From Fodinicola acaciae (lineage in GTDB: Bacteria > Actinomycetota > Actinomycetes > Mycobacteriales > HKI-0501), in assembly GCF_010993745.1 (NCBI RefSeq), contig NZ_WOTN01000001.1, positions 2,483,235-2,547,234 on the forward strand: a stretch of DNA of 64,000 nucleotides. Reading direction: 5' to 3'. Under the pieces are notes generated by a model. That model searched no databases, was not told the DNA's origin, and worked only from the letters and a program-made list of their open reading frames with translations. A program made the translations under genes and the position numbers. Positions 9,368-18,521 of this stretch are shown here, piece by piece (within the stretch, counting starts at the first letter, position 1; every line of letters starts with the position of its first letter).

Positions 9368-12300
9368 CAGAAGCGTGCCACCACCTGGCACTGCGAACCA
9401 CTGTCGAAAAGGCCGAAAAGATGGTCGTAGAAGACCTTCGCGCCATCCACACCCGTCAACTGCTGAAGCGTTTGACGGTGACCGACGAGAACCAACGCGC
9501 GCTGAGCCCGGGTGCAGGCTACGTTCAGCCGGCGTACGTCCTGGAGCCAACGGCCGAAGCGTGGGCCGACCCTTCCACGGGCAGCACGTGTGAAAGACAA
9601 CACGACGATATCCGACTGCTGACCCTGAATCGCGTCGATCACATCGATAACCTTCGTCTTCAGGGCTTTGAGCCGCATGTCATTGATCGCGCGATCGAGC
9701 GCTGTCGCCTGGACACGGTAGAACGCCAACACACTCACGGTAACTCCACTGACGCCGGCACTGCTGAGCTCGTCGTCATACGTCTTCAGCGCCCACAACA
9801 CGGCTTTCTGCTCCAACGGGTTGACGAATCCCGTACCCACCTGCCTGTCCAAGGCGTCGTCGCGATATTTGCTGGTGTCGATGAATACGAGTGGGGCCGA
9901 AAACGCCGGGGTGATGAGCGGCCGCAGGCCGATCCGCTCCAGATCCCGTTCCGGCGGATCACGGTAATCACCACCGTAAACCGGTTGACGGACCACCTGC
10001 GACAACGCCGGAATCATCCGCCGTTGCACGACCATGCGTTCCCGCAGCCGCGGTTCGATCTCCTTGACCACGCGCTGGAACAAGCTGTGCACCAGATGCC
10101 GGCGCATCGCCTGAAGCAGATCCCGGTCGCCGGTGTCACCGGGAAACCGTTTCATCGCCTTGGCGAACGTAGCGCGGCAGCTGTCGACCCAATCGCCCGA
10201 CGTGATCTGCTCGGCCAGTTCGGTGACTTCGCGACGCCGGAAAATCCGCTGCTCGTCGTCTTCCTGCCACAGCGCGGCAAGGTGTTCGACGCTCTCCGCA
10301 AGAGAGGCGGCGGCTCCGCGTTGATGTCGATAGATCGCTGTCAGCGCGTGTAAATGGCGCTCGTCCTCGTCGTCGACGTGCGGCGGCAACTGATGCTCGT
10401 CGCCGACCAGAACCCAGCGGCGAGCGCGTACGGCACCGATCAGGAACTCACTGTCGGTCACCCTGCTCGCCTCGTCGACGATCAACGTGTCGTAGTCGGT
10501 GTCTCTCACCCGCTGGCTGCCACCGCTGACAATGCCTTTGGTGGTCGCGCAAACCAGATTCGTCGCGCGTATGTACGACTGCCGTACGTCCTCGACAACA
10601 TCGTCGTTCTGCCGGTCGGCGGTAAGCTGTTCCCAACGGTTGCGCAGCTTCTCGTACGTCCACAGCTTTTCCCGCTCGGCTTTCAGTGCCGCGACACGCG
10701 CTTCGACCACGTCGGTCTTCCACGGGAATCCCTGTTTCTCCGCCAGATCCTCGCGCCGCCGAGAGGCGATCACCTTCTCCCTGACCCGTTCACGCACCAG
10801 CGCCTCCGCCTCGGCCACCCCAGCCGTAGCCGCGACACGCGCTTCCTTCAATGCGGTCTCCGCTACTACCACGGCATTGCCGGCATAGGTGCGCTCATCG
10901 TGCGCGGCTTTCAGCTCAGCAGCGCAGTCGCTTTTCTTCTTTGCTGCGCGGCGATAACCATCGAAGACGTCGTTGAGCTCTTCGTACGCCTCCAGGCCGC
11001 CAGCCAGGAGTCGCACTTTCATCGGCTCCGACAGCACGTCTTCGAGGGCGACGGCGACCTCGGAGCAGATCTTCTGTAGCCTGGCCAACTCACTGCGGTA
11101 CACCTTGTGTGGGCGGAAGTGGCTCTTGGTCACGTCCGCCAAGCTGCGCGACATCTGCAGCACAGCGGCGATCCAGTCCTGTTCGGCCTGCGTCGAACGC
11201 CGCGTCTGCTCGTCGATCTCTCGCTGACGCACCGCAAGCTCGGACCGCAGTCGCTCCAGGACGATAACGTCCTTGGCGATCGTCGCCGCCAGGGCTTCCA
11301 GTTGGGACTGTCGCGTCGCCAAGTCCTGCCAGGCGAACTCCGCTCCCCGCACCGCGGTTTCCAGTCGCGAATAATCACCAAACCCCACCTTGTCCAACCA
11401 GGCCGCTATTCCCATCGGTCGTCGTTTTGCCGCCAGCTGGGATCGTACGGACGCCAGATGACTGGCAGCGTCGGCCATCGCGCGGTGGATTGCCGGACCT
11501 TCTCGCCGTACGAATTCCCGCCTTTCGGCGGACCGGGTCTCGACAGCGGCGATGTCCCTGGCCAGCCTCGCCGCGTCCTGAACGACCTCGTCGCGCGGCA
11601 GCTGATCGCGCAGCGTTTGCCCTCGTGCGTAGGCAGTCTCGACAGCGTTCAGCAGCGCGAGCAGCTTCGGACGTACGCCCTCGTCCCATGCGGCCAGATT
11701 CGTGGTCGCCTTCTCAGCTTCCTGCGCCGCGTAGACGAGGTCGCGTTCGCTTGCCACGAGCTGGTTTTCGCGGAGGACGAGCTGTGTTTCCAGCGTTCGC
11801 ACTCGCCCGTAGCCTTCCCTTTGCGACCGGGCCAGGTTGGCCACGGCCGCCAGGTGGGCGTGCTCTCGCTCTTGCTCAAGCCGAATCACGTCCTCGATCT
11901 CAGCCAGATCGTCCAGCTGCTTCTCGATCTCGGAAGCTCTTCCACGCCACCTGGCGCGTCTGGCGTCGCCTTCCCGGAATGCACGCCGCGCCAGGTCCCT
12001 GCCCACCTTGTCCCACAGATAGGGATGCAGATCCTGGTGAACCTTGTTGACGTCCCAGGTGATCCGCAGAGCCCTTACCCCCGGCAGCGGTCCGACCCTG
12101 CGCAGCACCTCGTCGACCGCCACGTGGCTCGGTGCGAGCACCAGAACTCGTTCTCCCCGCACGACGAGTTGCTGGATCAGCTCGCTGATCACCGTCGTCT
12201 TGCCGGTTCCTGGCGGCCCCTGAACGAGAAACGCGTGCGGTGTCGCCAGCGCCCCCGCGACCGCCTTCCGTTGAGCGTCGTTCAACGGCTCGGTTTTCGG

Positions 12301-13236
12301 GTCGATATCACAGAAGAAACGCTCGGGCATACGCACCGGCTCCGGCATGCGCAGGGCACTGGGGTCGCAGAGAAGGGTCGCGAGGTTTTCCCAGTTGCCT
12401 CGTACGTCCGAGTTACGAAATCGCTCCAGTGCCTCCGTGTTCTGGCGCATCGTAAACCGAGTCTTGACAACGACTCGTACCGCGGCACCCGGGCGTGCGG
12501 TCCAGTCTCGCACGGGCTCGACTGTCAACATTCGCCCAGCCACTTTCTGCACCTGTGTGCGATACTCCCGCTCCTCCGCGCACACGATCACCCGCTGTTG
12601 GCGCAGCGGTTTCGCAGGTTGTTCGGACAACCTGATCAGCAGCGCCGGTTCCACGCCTTCAACTGTGCCCACCAGTTCGGCCTCTGGAATCGTTCTGGCA
12701 CGCTCATCCAACACATTCAGCAAAGTCTTCAGCTGTCCGTAATGTTTTCTTACACTGCCGTGCAAAGCTCGCCGCTGGAGTAGTTCGTCCTGTTGAACCG
12801 GCCGGCGCAGCTCTCTGCGTATGGCATCGTCCTTGTAGGCGACTTTGAAAACCGCCGGAAGGTTGCAACCGACTTCGTCCTTGACCGGAACGAAGCTGAT
12901 CTTCGGCCGGATGCGGACACTCGCCCGCACCTCGTCCAGCACGTATGCCGTGTACGCAACGGCGAGAAGATGCCCGCCGATTTGCGCGGAGCGGGAATAC
13001 ACCTCCAGGCCGAACTCGTGGCCGCCCACCCGATACCAGCCCTTGCGCCGCTCGTCACGTGCGATCCAGATCCCATCGTCCAGATCGGCCTCGATCGCAT
13101 CCAACGTCACGCCATCCGGCAGCTTTATGCCGTTCGGTGGCGGCAAGTAGCTCAACGCCAGCGGCGGCACCGGTCCGATCCGCCGCCGGGCAAGTTCCTC
13201 CACCCAAGCATTGGGCGGACTGAACCGCGCGGTCAC
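9367..13236 (-). CDS. SF1 (Upf1/Dna2-like, COG1112-type) helicase with long coiled-coil insertion
   Basis: 1289 residues. Walker A is QGPPGTGKTT at about residues 338-347, followed by motif Ia LAPSHVAVDEVLRR. Motif II (LIVDEASR) comes only near residue 915. Motifs V/VI are AIQGQQSDIVVLSF and NVACTRAQRALVLVG near 1200-1240. Motifs I and II are about 570 residues apart because of a charged, largely coiled-coil insertion (about 450-860). The N-terminal 330 residues are unassigned. The start is GTG 13236, whose codon overlaps the CARF–HEPN stop by 4 bp; the stop overlaps the next gene by 1 bp. The fold predicts ATP-dependent translocation on single-stranded RNA or DNA, probably feeding substrate to the PLD and HEPN nucleases. 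Confidence 0.85.
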   Translation of the reverse strand: MTARFSPPNAWVEELARRRIGPVPPLALSYLPPPNGIKLPDGVTLDAIEADLDDGIWIARDERRKGWYRVGGHEFGLEVYSRSAQIGGHLLAVAYTAYVLDEVRASVRIRPKISFVPVKDEVGCNLPAVFKVAYKDDAIRRELRRPVQQDELLQRRALHGSVRKHYGQLKTLLNVLDERARTIPEAELVGTVEGVEPALLIRLSEQPAKPLRQQRVIVCAEEREYRTQVQKVAGRMLTVEPVRDWTARPGAAVRVVVKTRFTMRQNTEALERFRNSDVRGNWENLATLLCDPSALRMPEPVRMPERFFCDIDPKTEPLNDAQRKAVAGALATPHAFLVQGPPGTGKTTVISELIQQLVVRGERVLVLAPSHVAVDEVLRRVGPLPGVRALRITWDVNKVHQDLHPYLWDKVGRDLARRAFREGDARRARWRGRASEIEKQLDDLAEIEDVIRLEQEREHAHLAAVANLARSQREGYGRVRTLETQLVLRENQLVASERDLVYAAQEAEKATTNLAAWDEGVRPKLLALLNAVETAYARGQTLRDQLPRDEVVQDAARLARDIAAVETRSAERREFVRREGPAIHRAMADAASHLASVRSQLAAKRRPMGIAAWLDKVGFGDYSRLETAVRGAEFAWQDLATRQSQLEALAATIAKDVIVLERLRSELAVRQREIDEQTRRSTQAEQDWIAAVLQMSRSLADVTKSHFRPHKVYRSELARLQKICSEVAVALEDVLSEPMKVRLLAGGLEAYEELNDVFDGYRRAAKKKSDCAAELKAAHDERTYAGNAVVVAETALKEARVAATAGVAEAEALVRERVREKVIASRRREDLAEKQGFPWKTDVVEARVAALKAEREKLWTYEKLRNRWEQLTADRQNDDVVEDVRQSYIRATNLVCATTKGIVSGGSQRVRDTDYDTLIVDEASRVTDSEFLIGAVRARRWVLVGDEHQLPPHVDDEDERHLHALTAIYRHQRGAAASLAESVEHLAALWQEDDEQRIFRRREVTELAEQITSGDWVDSCRATFAKAMKRFPGDTGDRDLLQAMRRHLVHSLFQRVVKEIEPRLRERMVVQRRMIPALSQVVRQPVYGGDYRDPPERDLERIGLRPLITPAFSAPLVFIDTSKYRDDALDRQVGTGFVNPLEQKAVLWALKTYDDELSSAGVSGVTVSVLAFYRVQATALDRAINDMRLKALKTKVIDVIDAIQGQQSDIVVLSFTRAARGRVGPRFGRWLQDVRRLNVACTRAQRALVLVGHRQTLQQLTGVDGAKVFYDHLFGLFDSGSQCQVVARF

Positions 13237-14675
13237 AACTCACCTACGAACTGCAGCGTCGCAATGCGGCTGTCGAGCCTCTCCCGCCTCTCGGCGTTCT
13301 CCAGAGTCCACAACGCACGCAACACATTCAGCGCGCGACCGCCGAGATCTTCGCAGAGTCCTGCCGTAACACAGTCGGTGCCATGGGCCAGCACCGAGCT
13401 GTTCCGAGCCTCGGCTCGCAGCCGCAGATTGCTGATCGCTTTGTCATTACCAACGCCAAACTTGGCGGCGTTCTCGTCCAGCGTACGGAGCAGGACCGCG
13501 GCGTCTATCAACCCGACGCGTGCCGGTAGACCCGTCACGGAGTGGCCGGTCACTTTGCTCGCAGCGGACGAGAACCGCTCGGCAAGGCCGGAAACGTCGT
13601 CGGCCAGCAGTGAGTAGTCGGGGCGTCTGCAGGAGAACCCGGGTGCGTGTTTCTCCAGCCGGAGCGCGAGACCGTACTCCAGCGTCCGATAGTAGAGCAA
13701 AGCCGCGAAATCATGCCGCGAGAGCCGTTGGTAGTGTTTGCCGAGGAGGTAGAAGTTCAGCAGGAGGGGCCACCCCTCTCGCTTCTCGACCAGGTCCTCG
13801 ACGAAGTCGACCTGTTTGGAGATCCGCTGGGCTAGCGAGCGAACAGGAGTGTAGGAAGCGTCCTCGAGCCGGGCGCGCATGGTGCATACGCGTTCCGGCA
13901 GCACCTCGAAATCCAGGTCACACCACGCCTGATAAAGATCCGAGAGATCGCGGAAAAACCGTGCCTTGACCGGCCGGTAGCCGTTGTCTGCCACTTTCTT
14001 GTACCGGTATTGGGCCTCGGCGTAGTTTCCGATCCGGAAAGCCACACCGGCCGCGTCCATTTCCCGATCTGCGAACAACGACGTCGGGTTGGGCACGATC
14101 AGCAGCGTCTCGGTGCCGGGCACCGCCTGGCGCATCTCGGGGTCGAACTTGCTCTCGATGTAACACATCGGAAGGTCAAGTTGCGACGCGGCCAGCGCCG
14201 CACTGGCACTCATGACCTTCTTCCCACCGGTTATGTCGATCATGACGTACGGCCGCTCGCCACCCGACGCCGGCCGCGCGTTGTCTGCCGCGTCCTGGAT
14301 GTGCCGATAAAGATGCAGCGGGTCGGTCGGGTCCACATACCGCATGTCCAGCTGGGAAGCCCGGTAACCCAACACCTCCTGGATGACATCCACGCTGTCG
14401 CGCGTCTCGTCCGACCCGATCGTCATCAGACGTTTCGGTTCGAGAATCTTGCACGCCAGAATCGTCGTCTCCGGCGAAAATCCCGACAGGCTGACCAGCA
14501 GGTCAACCTGCCGATCCGGCAGGGTCGAATTCTTCTTGGCCTGTTCGATCACGAACGGCAGCAACTTCTCCATCCGGAACCTGCGCGCCTGGTCTGCCGC
14601 CGGCCCGTCCCCGTACGCCTGCTCACCGCGAAAGATCCGCCGCAGCTCAGCGTTCATCTCAGTGAAGCCATCCAT
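13233..14675 (-). CDS. CARF–HEPN protein of Cas02710/Csm6-like type (no CRISPR locus nearby)
   Basis: 480 residues from ATG 14675; upstream in-frame ATG 14756 is an alternative. Residues about 55-195 form a Rossmann-like CARF domain: VDLLVSLSGFSPETT (57-71), then the signature MIDITGGKKVMSAS (145-158), LPMCYIES, and PGTE (187-190), as in the TIGR02710/Cas02710 family. The C-terminal helical region contains ARNSSVLAHG, an R-x6-H HEPN ribonuclease motif (R424, H431). CARF domains bind cyclic oligoadenylates or similar nucleotides and switch the linked RNase on. Neither Cas10 nor repeats are present in this window, so the signal source is unknown. It is first in an operon with helicase, winged-helix and PLD genes. 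Confidence 0.72.
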   Translation of the reverse strand: MDGFTEMNAELRRIFRGEQAYGDGPAADQARRFRMEKLLPFVIEQAKKNSTLPDRQVDLLVSLSGFSPETTILACKILEPKRLMTIGSDETRDSVDVIQEVLGYRASQLDMRYVDPTDPLHLYRHIQDAADNARPASGGERPYVMIDITGGKKVMSASAALAASQLDLPMCYIESKFDPEMRQAVPGTETLLIVPNPTSLFADREMDAAGVAFRIGNYAEAQYRYKKVADNGYRPVKARFFRDLSDLYQAWCDLDFEVLPERVCTMRARLEDASYTPVRSLAQRISKQVDFVEDLVEKREGWPLLLNFYLLGKHYQRLSRHDFAALLYYRTLEYGLALRLEKHAPGFSCRRPDYSLLADDVSGLAERFSSAASKVTGHSVTGLPARVGLIDAAVLLRTLDENAAKFGVGNDKAISNLRLRAEARNSSVLAHGTDCVTAGLCEDLGGRALNVLRALWTLENAERRERLDSRIATLQFVGEL

Positions 14676-14919
14676 CTCACCGACTGTATCGAGATCAGGA
14701 CCCTGCGCGCAGCACAAATGTCGATCATCGAACAAACTGGTCAGGCACGTTTCCATCCGACTGTCACCAGAAGGGTACGGAGAGTTCTGCAAGATCCCTG
14801 CGCGTGGCCCCGGTTGTCTGATACGCATGTAAGGCCGTTCAGCAAGACAAGACACGGGGGTCGTGGTGCGAGGGCGTCAGCAAGCTGCTCGGGTTGTTCG
14901 ATTTTGGCGAGCGATCGAG
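14676..14919. promoter_or_regulatory. Divergent promoter region of the CARF/helicase cassette
   Basis: This 244-bp gap separates the CARF–HEPN operon (minus) from the second helicase (plus). On the minus strand TACAGT lies 7 nt before the ATG at 14675, as expected for a leaderless -10. No matching -35 was found, and no convincing plus-strand promoter. No separate gene is supported here. Both arms are probably transcribed from this region. Confidence 0.35.
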
Positions 14920-17900
14920 ATGTTCAGCCCGCAAGGCGTACCGAAGCGCACCGGTCTCGGCCGCAGCGAGAAGTCGGAGTCGGTGGTCCTGGACGTCTCA
15001 CCGGGTGAGCTTGCGCCGTGGGAGCCGGGCCATCCTCTCACCGCCAAGCCCCTGCCGGAGGACAAGAGCTGGCAGTTCATCGTCTATGGCGGCCGGTACG
15101 ACGTGGGCTTGGCACGCAAGGAACTGGTCGAGACGTTTGGACGCGACGACAAGGAGGCCGACGGCCGTGTGGGTGGCGAGACAGCGCTTTTCGCGTTCAC
15201 CGTCGACGCGGACGGATGCTTGATCGCCGGCACGGCGACGTTGTCCGCTTGCGCATGGGCACTCAGCAGGTTGCAGTCGCCGGGACCGAACCATCGCGGG
15301 TGGCTGGATGGATTCGAGTTCGAGGAACGCGCATTCGTCGATGCGTTGGACCGGCTGGCGCCGCACAAACCCGAGGCCGTCGCCGAGCCGACGGGTGCAC
15401 TTGCGTCCGTTGGCGAAGCCGTTGCCCAGCATGTCAAGGGCGCGGCCGCAGACGCGATCGCGGAAGGCGCCAAAGCAACCGGCGTGGCGGTTGGCGCCGC
15501 CGTCGGCGTCGGCGTGGGCTCGGTTGCCGGACCAATAGCCGGAGGCATCGCCGGCGCCGTTGCCGGGAAGTTCGCCGAACGGCTGCTCACGCCCGGCCGT
15601 CGGCGTACGGCTGCCGATGACAACACGCAGCCAGCTGAGAGCGACGCTGGTCCGACCCTCCCGCGTCTTCGTTTGACGATGTCAGATCTCCACTCGTTCG
15701 TCTCCCAGTTGGCCGCGGCGATGGGTATCGAGAAGAAACTCGACATCGCCGGCGTCAGGGTGAAATGCGTTCAGGTTCACGTGAAGAGCGATGACGCGGC
15801 CGGCACCGAACAGAGCTTCCTCAACAGCTTTATCGCCAACGATCTGGCGCAGATCGAGCAGGCAGTGGCGGCCGACAGCTTTGGTGCTGCACTCTCGACC
15901 TATCTGGCCGAAGCATCGGTTGCTACCAAAATCGACGTACGCTCCGATCGGGCGACTGTGCTGTCATCGGTTGAGCCTGAGGCGATCCCTGGCGGGCGGT
16001 GGCCGGTAACGACGGACTGGCCGCTGGTGATGAGCCAGCAGTTCTCCGTCAACCAGATTATGCGCGAGCTGGCCAACCACTCGGGAATTTTCGCTGTCAA
16101 CGGCCCACCGGGCACCGGCAAGACGACGATGTTGCGAGACGTACTCGCGGCCGTTGTCGTCGACCGCGCGAGACAACTCGCCGGGCTGCGGGATCCGTTG
16201 GACGCTTTCGGCGAGCAGGTCGATCAGGTCGAGGAGGTCTACAGCAGAGCGACCGCCAAGGTTCACAGCGTACGGCCCGACCTGACCGGTTTCGAGATCG
16301 TCGTCGCCACCGCGAGCAACAACGCCGCCACGAACGTCACCGCCGAAATTCCGGCGCTCGGCGCGGTCGAAGGCGCGGTGGACGAGGCCGTGGCGACGGA
16401 CTACTTCACGGACCTGGCGTCACGCGTGTTGGATCGTCCCGCCTGGGGGTTGGTTGCCGCCGCACTGGGAAACATGGAGAATCGCAACACTTTTGGTCAT
16501 CGATTCTGGTGGAGCGACAAGGACGACACGCGCGCGGGAATGCAGGAGATTTTCAAGAAAGTCCGCGAACAGCCCGGCACAGTCCAGAGCTGGCCCGCCG
16601 CGGTTCAGGCGTTCCAGGACGCCGAGTCCGCGCTCGCCGTCCACGCGGCCCGCCGGCAGGCGATCGCGGACGAGATCAGCAAGCTTCCCCAGTATGAGGC
16701 CGCGGTCCGCGATCTCGCGAACGCGATCGGCCAACTCCAGGCCATCTGCGACGATCACCGGAATGCCGCCAGGCGAGCCAGCGAGCTCGAGCGGGAAACA
16801 CAGCGCATTTTCGAGGACGTCGACCGCGAATACCAGGACTGGCCCCGCCACAAGCCGAGCTTCTGGGTCGTACTGTCCACGTGGGGCCGCGCAGGTCGCG
16901 AGTGGCACCAGCGGCATAACGAACTGGCCGCCCAGCGGGACGGCGTACGAACGCAGCGAGACAGTCACCGTGACGCCGCGGCACGGCACCAGTCGCACCT
17001 GTCGCAGGCGCTGCACGCTCTGGAAGCGAAAAGAAAAGAACACGAACAGGCGGAGCGACGCCTCGCCAATGCTCAGGTGAAAATCACCTTCGCCCAGCGG
17101 CACTGGCCGGGATGCGTCCCCAACGCTCTCGCGGACGAGACGGAATTCCAGTTGTGTGCCCCGTGGGGAGATCCGGAGTTCACCGCGGCACGCAACAAGC
17201 TGTTTCTTGCCGCGTTGCGCTTGCACAAGGCATTCATCTTCCACTCGGAGAAGAAGATTCGGCACAACCTGGCGGTGATCGTCGCCTTTGTCCGTGGCAG
17301 AGTCAAACTGCGGCCGGAGACACTTCTGGCGGCCTGGCAGACGCTTTTTCTGGTCGTACCCATGGTGTCGACCACGTTTGCATCGCTGCCGCGCCTGTTC
17401 GCCGGTTTGGGCAGCGAATCCCTCGGCTGGCTTTTCATCGACGAGGCCGGCCAGGCCACCGCACAACAGGCCGCGGGTGGTTTGTGGCGTTGCCGCCGAG
17501 CCGTCATCGTCGGTGATCCACAACAGCTCGAGCCCATCGTCACGTTGCCCCGGCCCGCTCAGGACGCTTTGCGCAATTACTACGGCGTATCCGAACAATG
17601 GACTCCGGACAAGACCTCGGTCCAACTGGTGGCCGACCGCCACGCGCGATTCGGCACCTCGCTGCGTGATCCCGGCAGCGACGAGGAGATCTGGGTCGGC
17701 TCGCCCCTGCGCGTCCACCGTCGCTGCGACCAGCCGATGTTCGACATCTCCAACACGATTGCGTACGGCGGCGACCTCATGGTCTTCGGGACTCCCCCAC
17801 GAGAGCCTTTCGCCGGCGACAACGCGTGGATCAACGTCTCCGGACCCGCATCCGACAACTGGGTGCCGGCCGAAGGTGAAGCACTGGCCGAGCTTCTGAC

Positions 17901-18288
17901 CGAGTTGATCAGGAATGGAATCGACGCCAAGAACATTCGCGTGATCAGCCCGTTCCGCGACGCCGTGGCCGGCAGCAAAGGAGTAGCCAGGACGACGCTA
18001 AGGAGCCTGTTCGATCCGAAGACCGCCAGGGAATTCACCGAGGAGAACGTCGGCACGATACATACGGTCCAAGGTCAGGAGGCGAACGTTGTCGTCCTGG
18101 TCCTCGGCAGCAAACCCGACAACAACGGTGCACGTCGATGGGCGGCGGACAAGCCCAACCTCCTCAACGTCGCCGTGTCGCGGGCGAAGCGGCGCCTCTA
18201 CGTCATTGGCGACAAAGACAAGTGGCGCAACCTGCCGTATTTCAACGTACTCGCCAGCACTCTCCCCGAACGACCACCGTCCGCCTAG
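14920..18288 (+). CDS. SF1 helicase with N-terminal glycine-zipper segment, divergent arm of defence-type cassette
   Basis: 1122 residues from ATG 14920; GTG 14863 is an alternative and neither has a good Shine-Dalgarno. Walker A GPPGTGKTTML is near residue 395, motif II FIDEAGQAT near 840, motif III VGDPQQLEP, motif V TIHTVQGQEANVVVL and motif VI NVAVSRAKRRLYVIG, i.e. a complete Upf1-like core. A charged helical insertion lies between motifs I and II. Residues about 184-225 are a glycine-zipper (repeated GxxxG and AxxxG) that could insert into a membrane. The first 120 residues contain a small alpha/beta module (WQFIVYGGRYDVGLARKEL). It faces the CARF operon across a shared promoter and ends in a hairpin, so it is probably a component of the same system. 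Confidence 0.82.
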   Translation: MFSPQGVPKRTGLGRSEKSESVVLDVSPGELAPWEPGHPLTAKPLPEDKSWQFIVYGGRYDVGLARKELVETFGRDDKEADGRVGGETALFAFTVDADGCLIAGTATLSACAWALSRLQSPGPNHRGWLDGFEFEERAFVDALDRLAPHKPEAVAEPTGALASVGEAVAQHVKGAAADAIAEGAKATGVAVGAAVGVGVGSVAGPIAGGIAGAVAGKFAERLLTPGRRRTAADDNTQPAESDAGPTLPRLRLTMSDLHSFVSQLAAAMGIEKKLDIAGVRVKCVQVHVKSDDAAGTEQSFLNSFIANDLAQIEQAVAADSFGAALSTYLAEASVATKIDVRSDRATVLSSVEPEAIPGGRWPVTTDWPLVMSQQFSVNQIMRELANHSGIFAVNGPPGTGKTTMLRDVLAAVVVDRARQLAGLRDPLDAFGEQVDQVEEVYSRATAKVHSVRPDLTGFEIVVATASNNAATNVTAEIPALGAVEGAVDEAVATDYFTDLASRVLDRPAWGLVAAALGNMENRNTFGHRFWWSDKDDTRAGMQEIFKKVREQPGTVQSWPAAVQAFQDAESALAVHAARRQAIADEISKLPQYEAAVRDLANAIGQLQAICDDHRNAARRASELERETQRIFEDVDREYQDWPRHKPSFWVVLSTWGRAGREWHQRHNELAAQRDGVRTQRDSHRDAAARHQSHLSQALHALEAKRKEHEQAERRLANAQVKITFAQRHWPGCVPNALADETEFQLCAPWGDPEFTAARNKLFLAALRLHKAFIFHSEKKIRHNLAVIVAFVRGRVKLRPETLLAAWQTLFLVVPMVSTTFASLPRLFAGLGSESLGWLFIDEAGQATAQQAAGGLWRCRRAVIVGDPQQLEPIVTLPRPAQDALRNYYGVSEQWTPDKTSVQLVADRHARFGTSLRDPGSDEEIWVGSPLRVHRRCDQPMFDISNTIAYGGDLMVFGTPPREPFAGDNAWINVSGPASDNWVPAEGEALAELLTELIRNGIDAKNIRVISPFRDAVAGSKGVARTTLRSLFDPKTAREFTEENVGTIHTVQGQEANVVVLVLGSKPDNNGARRWAADKPNLLNVAVSRAKRRLYVIGDKDKWRNLPYFNVLASTLPERPPSA

Positions 18289-18300
18289 CCGACGTAGCAA

Positions 18301-18333
18301 ACAGTGGCCTCACTATCGAACGCGAGCCACTGT
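18301..18333. terminator. Bidirectional hairpin terminator
   Basis: ACAGTGGC (18301-18308) pairs perfectly with GCCACTGT (18326-18333), and a short inner CTC/GAG stem is possible. It sits 12 bp after the helicase stop and 15 bp before the stop of the convergent DUF397 gene. Confidence 0.6.
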
Positions 18334-18347
18334 GTGGGTTGGCGCTG

Positions 18348-18521
18348 TTACTTGATGGTGCCCAGAAATCGCTTCCACGCGTCTGAGCTGAACCCAAGCA
18401 CGGGGCTCGTCTCACCGAGTTTGGTGTCTCGTACAAAGGTCCGCGTGGCCTTGGTGGCCACCTCTACGCATTCACCCCCGTTGTTTCCTGAGCGCGTGCT
18501 CTTACGCCAACTAGACGACAT
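18348..18521 (-). CDS. DUF397 domain protein
   Basis: 57 residues from ATG 18521, with GGGAG about 7 nt upstream. It has the DUF397 hallmarks: SSWRKSTRSGNNGGECVEVA near the N-terminus and a C-terminal WKRFL helix. DUF397 proteins are small partners of XRE/DUF5753 regulators in actinobacteria and often work as a toxin-antitoxin-like or developmental pair. Here the gene is intact, but its upstream partner, which overlaps by 11 bp, is truncated. Confidence 0.8.
   Translation of the reverse strand: MSSSWRKSTRSGNNGGECVEVATKATRTFVRDTKLGETSPVLGFSSDAWKRFLGTIK

Noticed and set aside
10354-12783. Plus-strand open frames inside the helicase
   Set aside because: Mirror of the 1289-aa SF1 helicase, which has complete motifs on the minus strand.
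13233-14675. CARF protein as part of a CRISPR locus
   Set aside because: No repeats and no Cas1, Cas2, Cas10 or Csm/Cmr genes were found in the 64 kb.
6715-18288. Cassette as a DISARM system
   Set aside because: DISARM needs a DUF1998 protein, a methyltransferase and an SNF2-type helicase; the helicases here are Upf1-like and neither of the other parts is present. The nearby SNF2 gene is a HepA type paired with SWIM and is broken.
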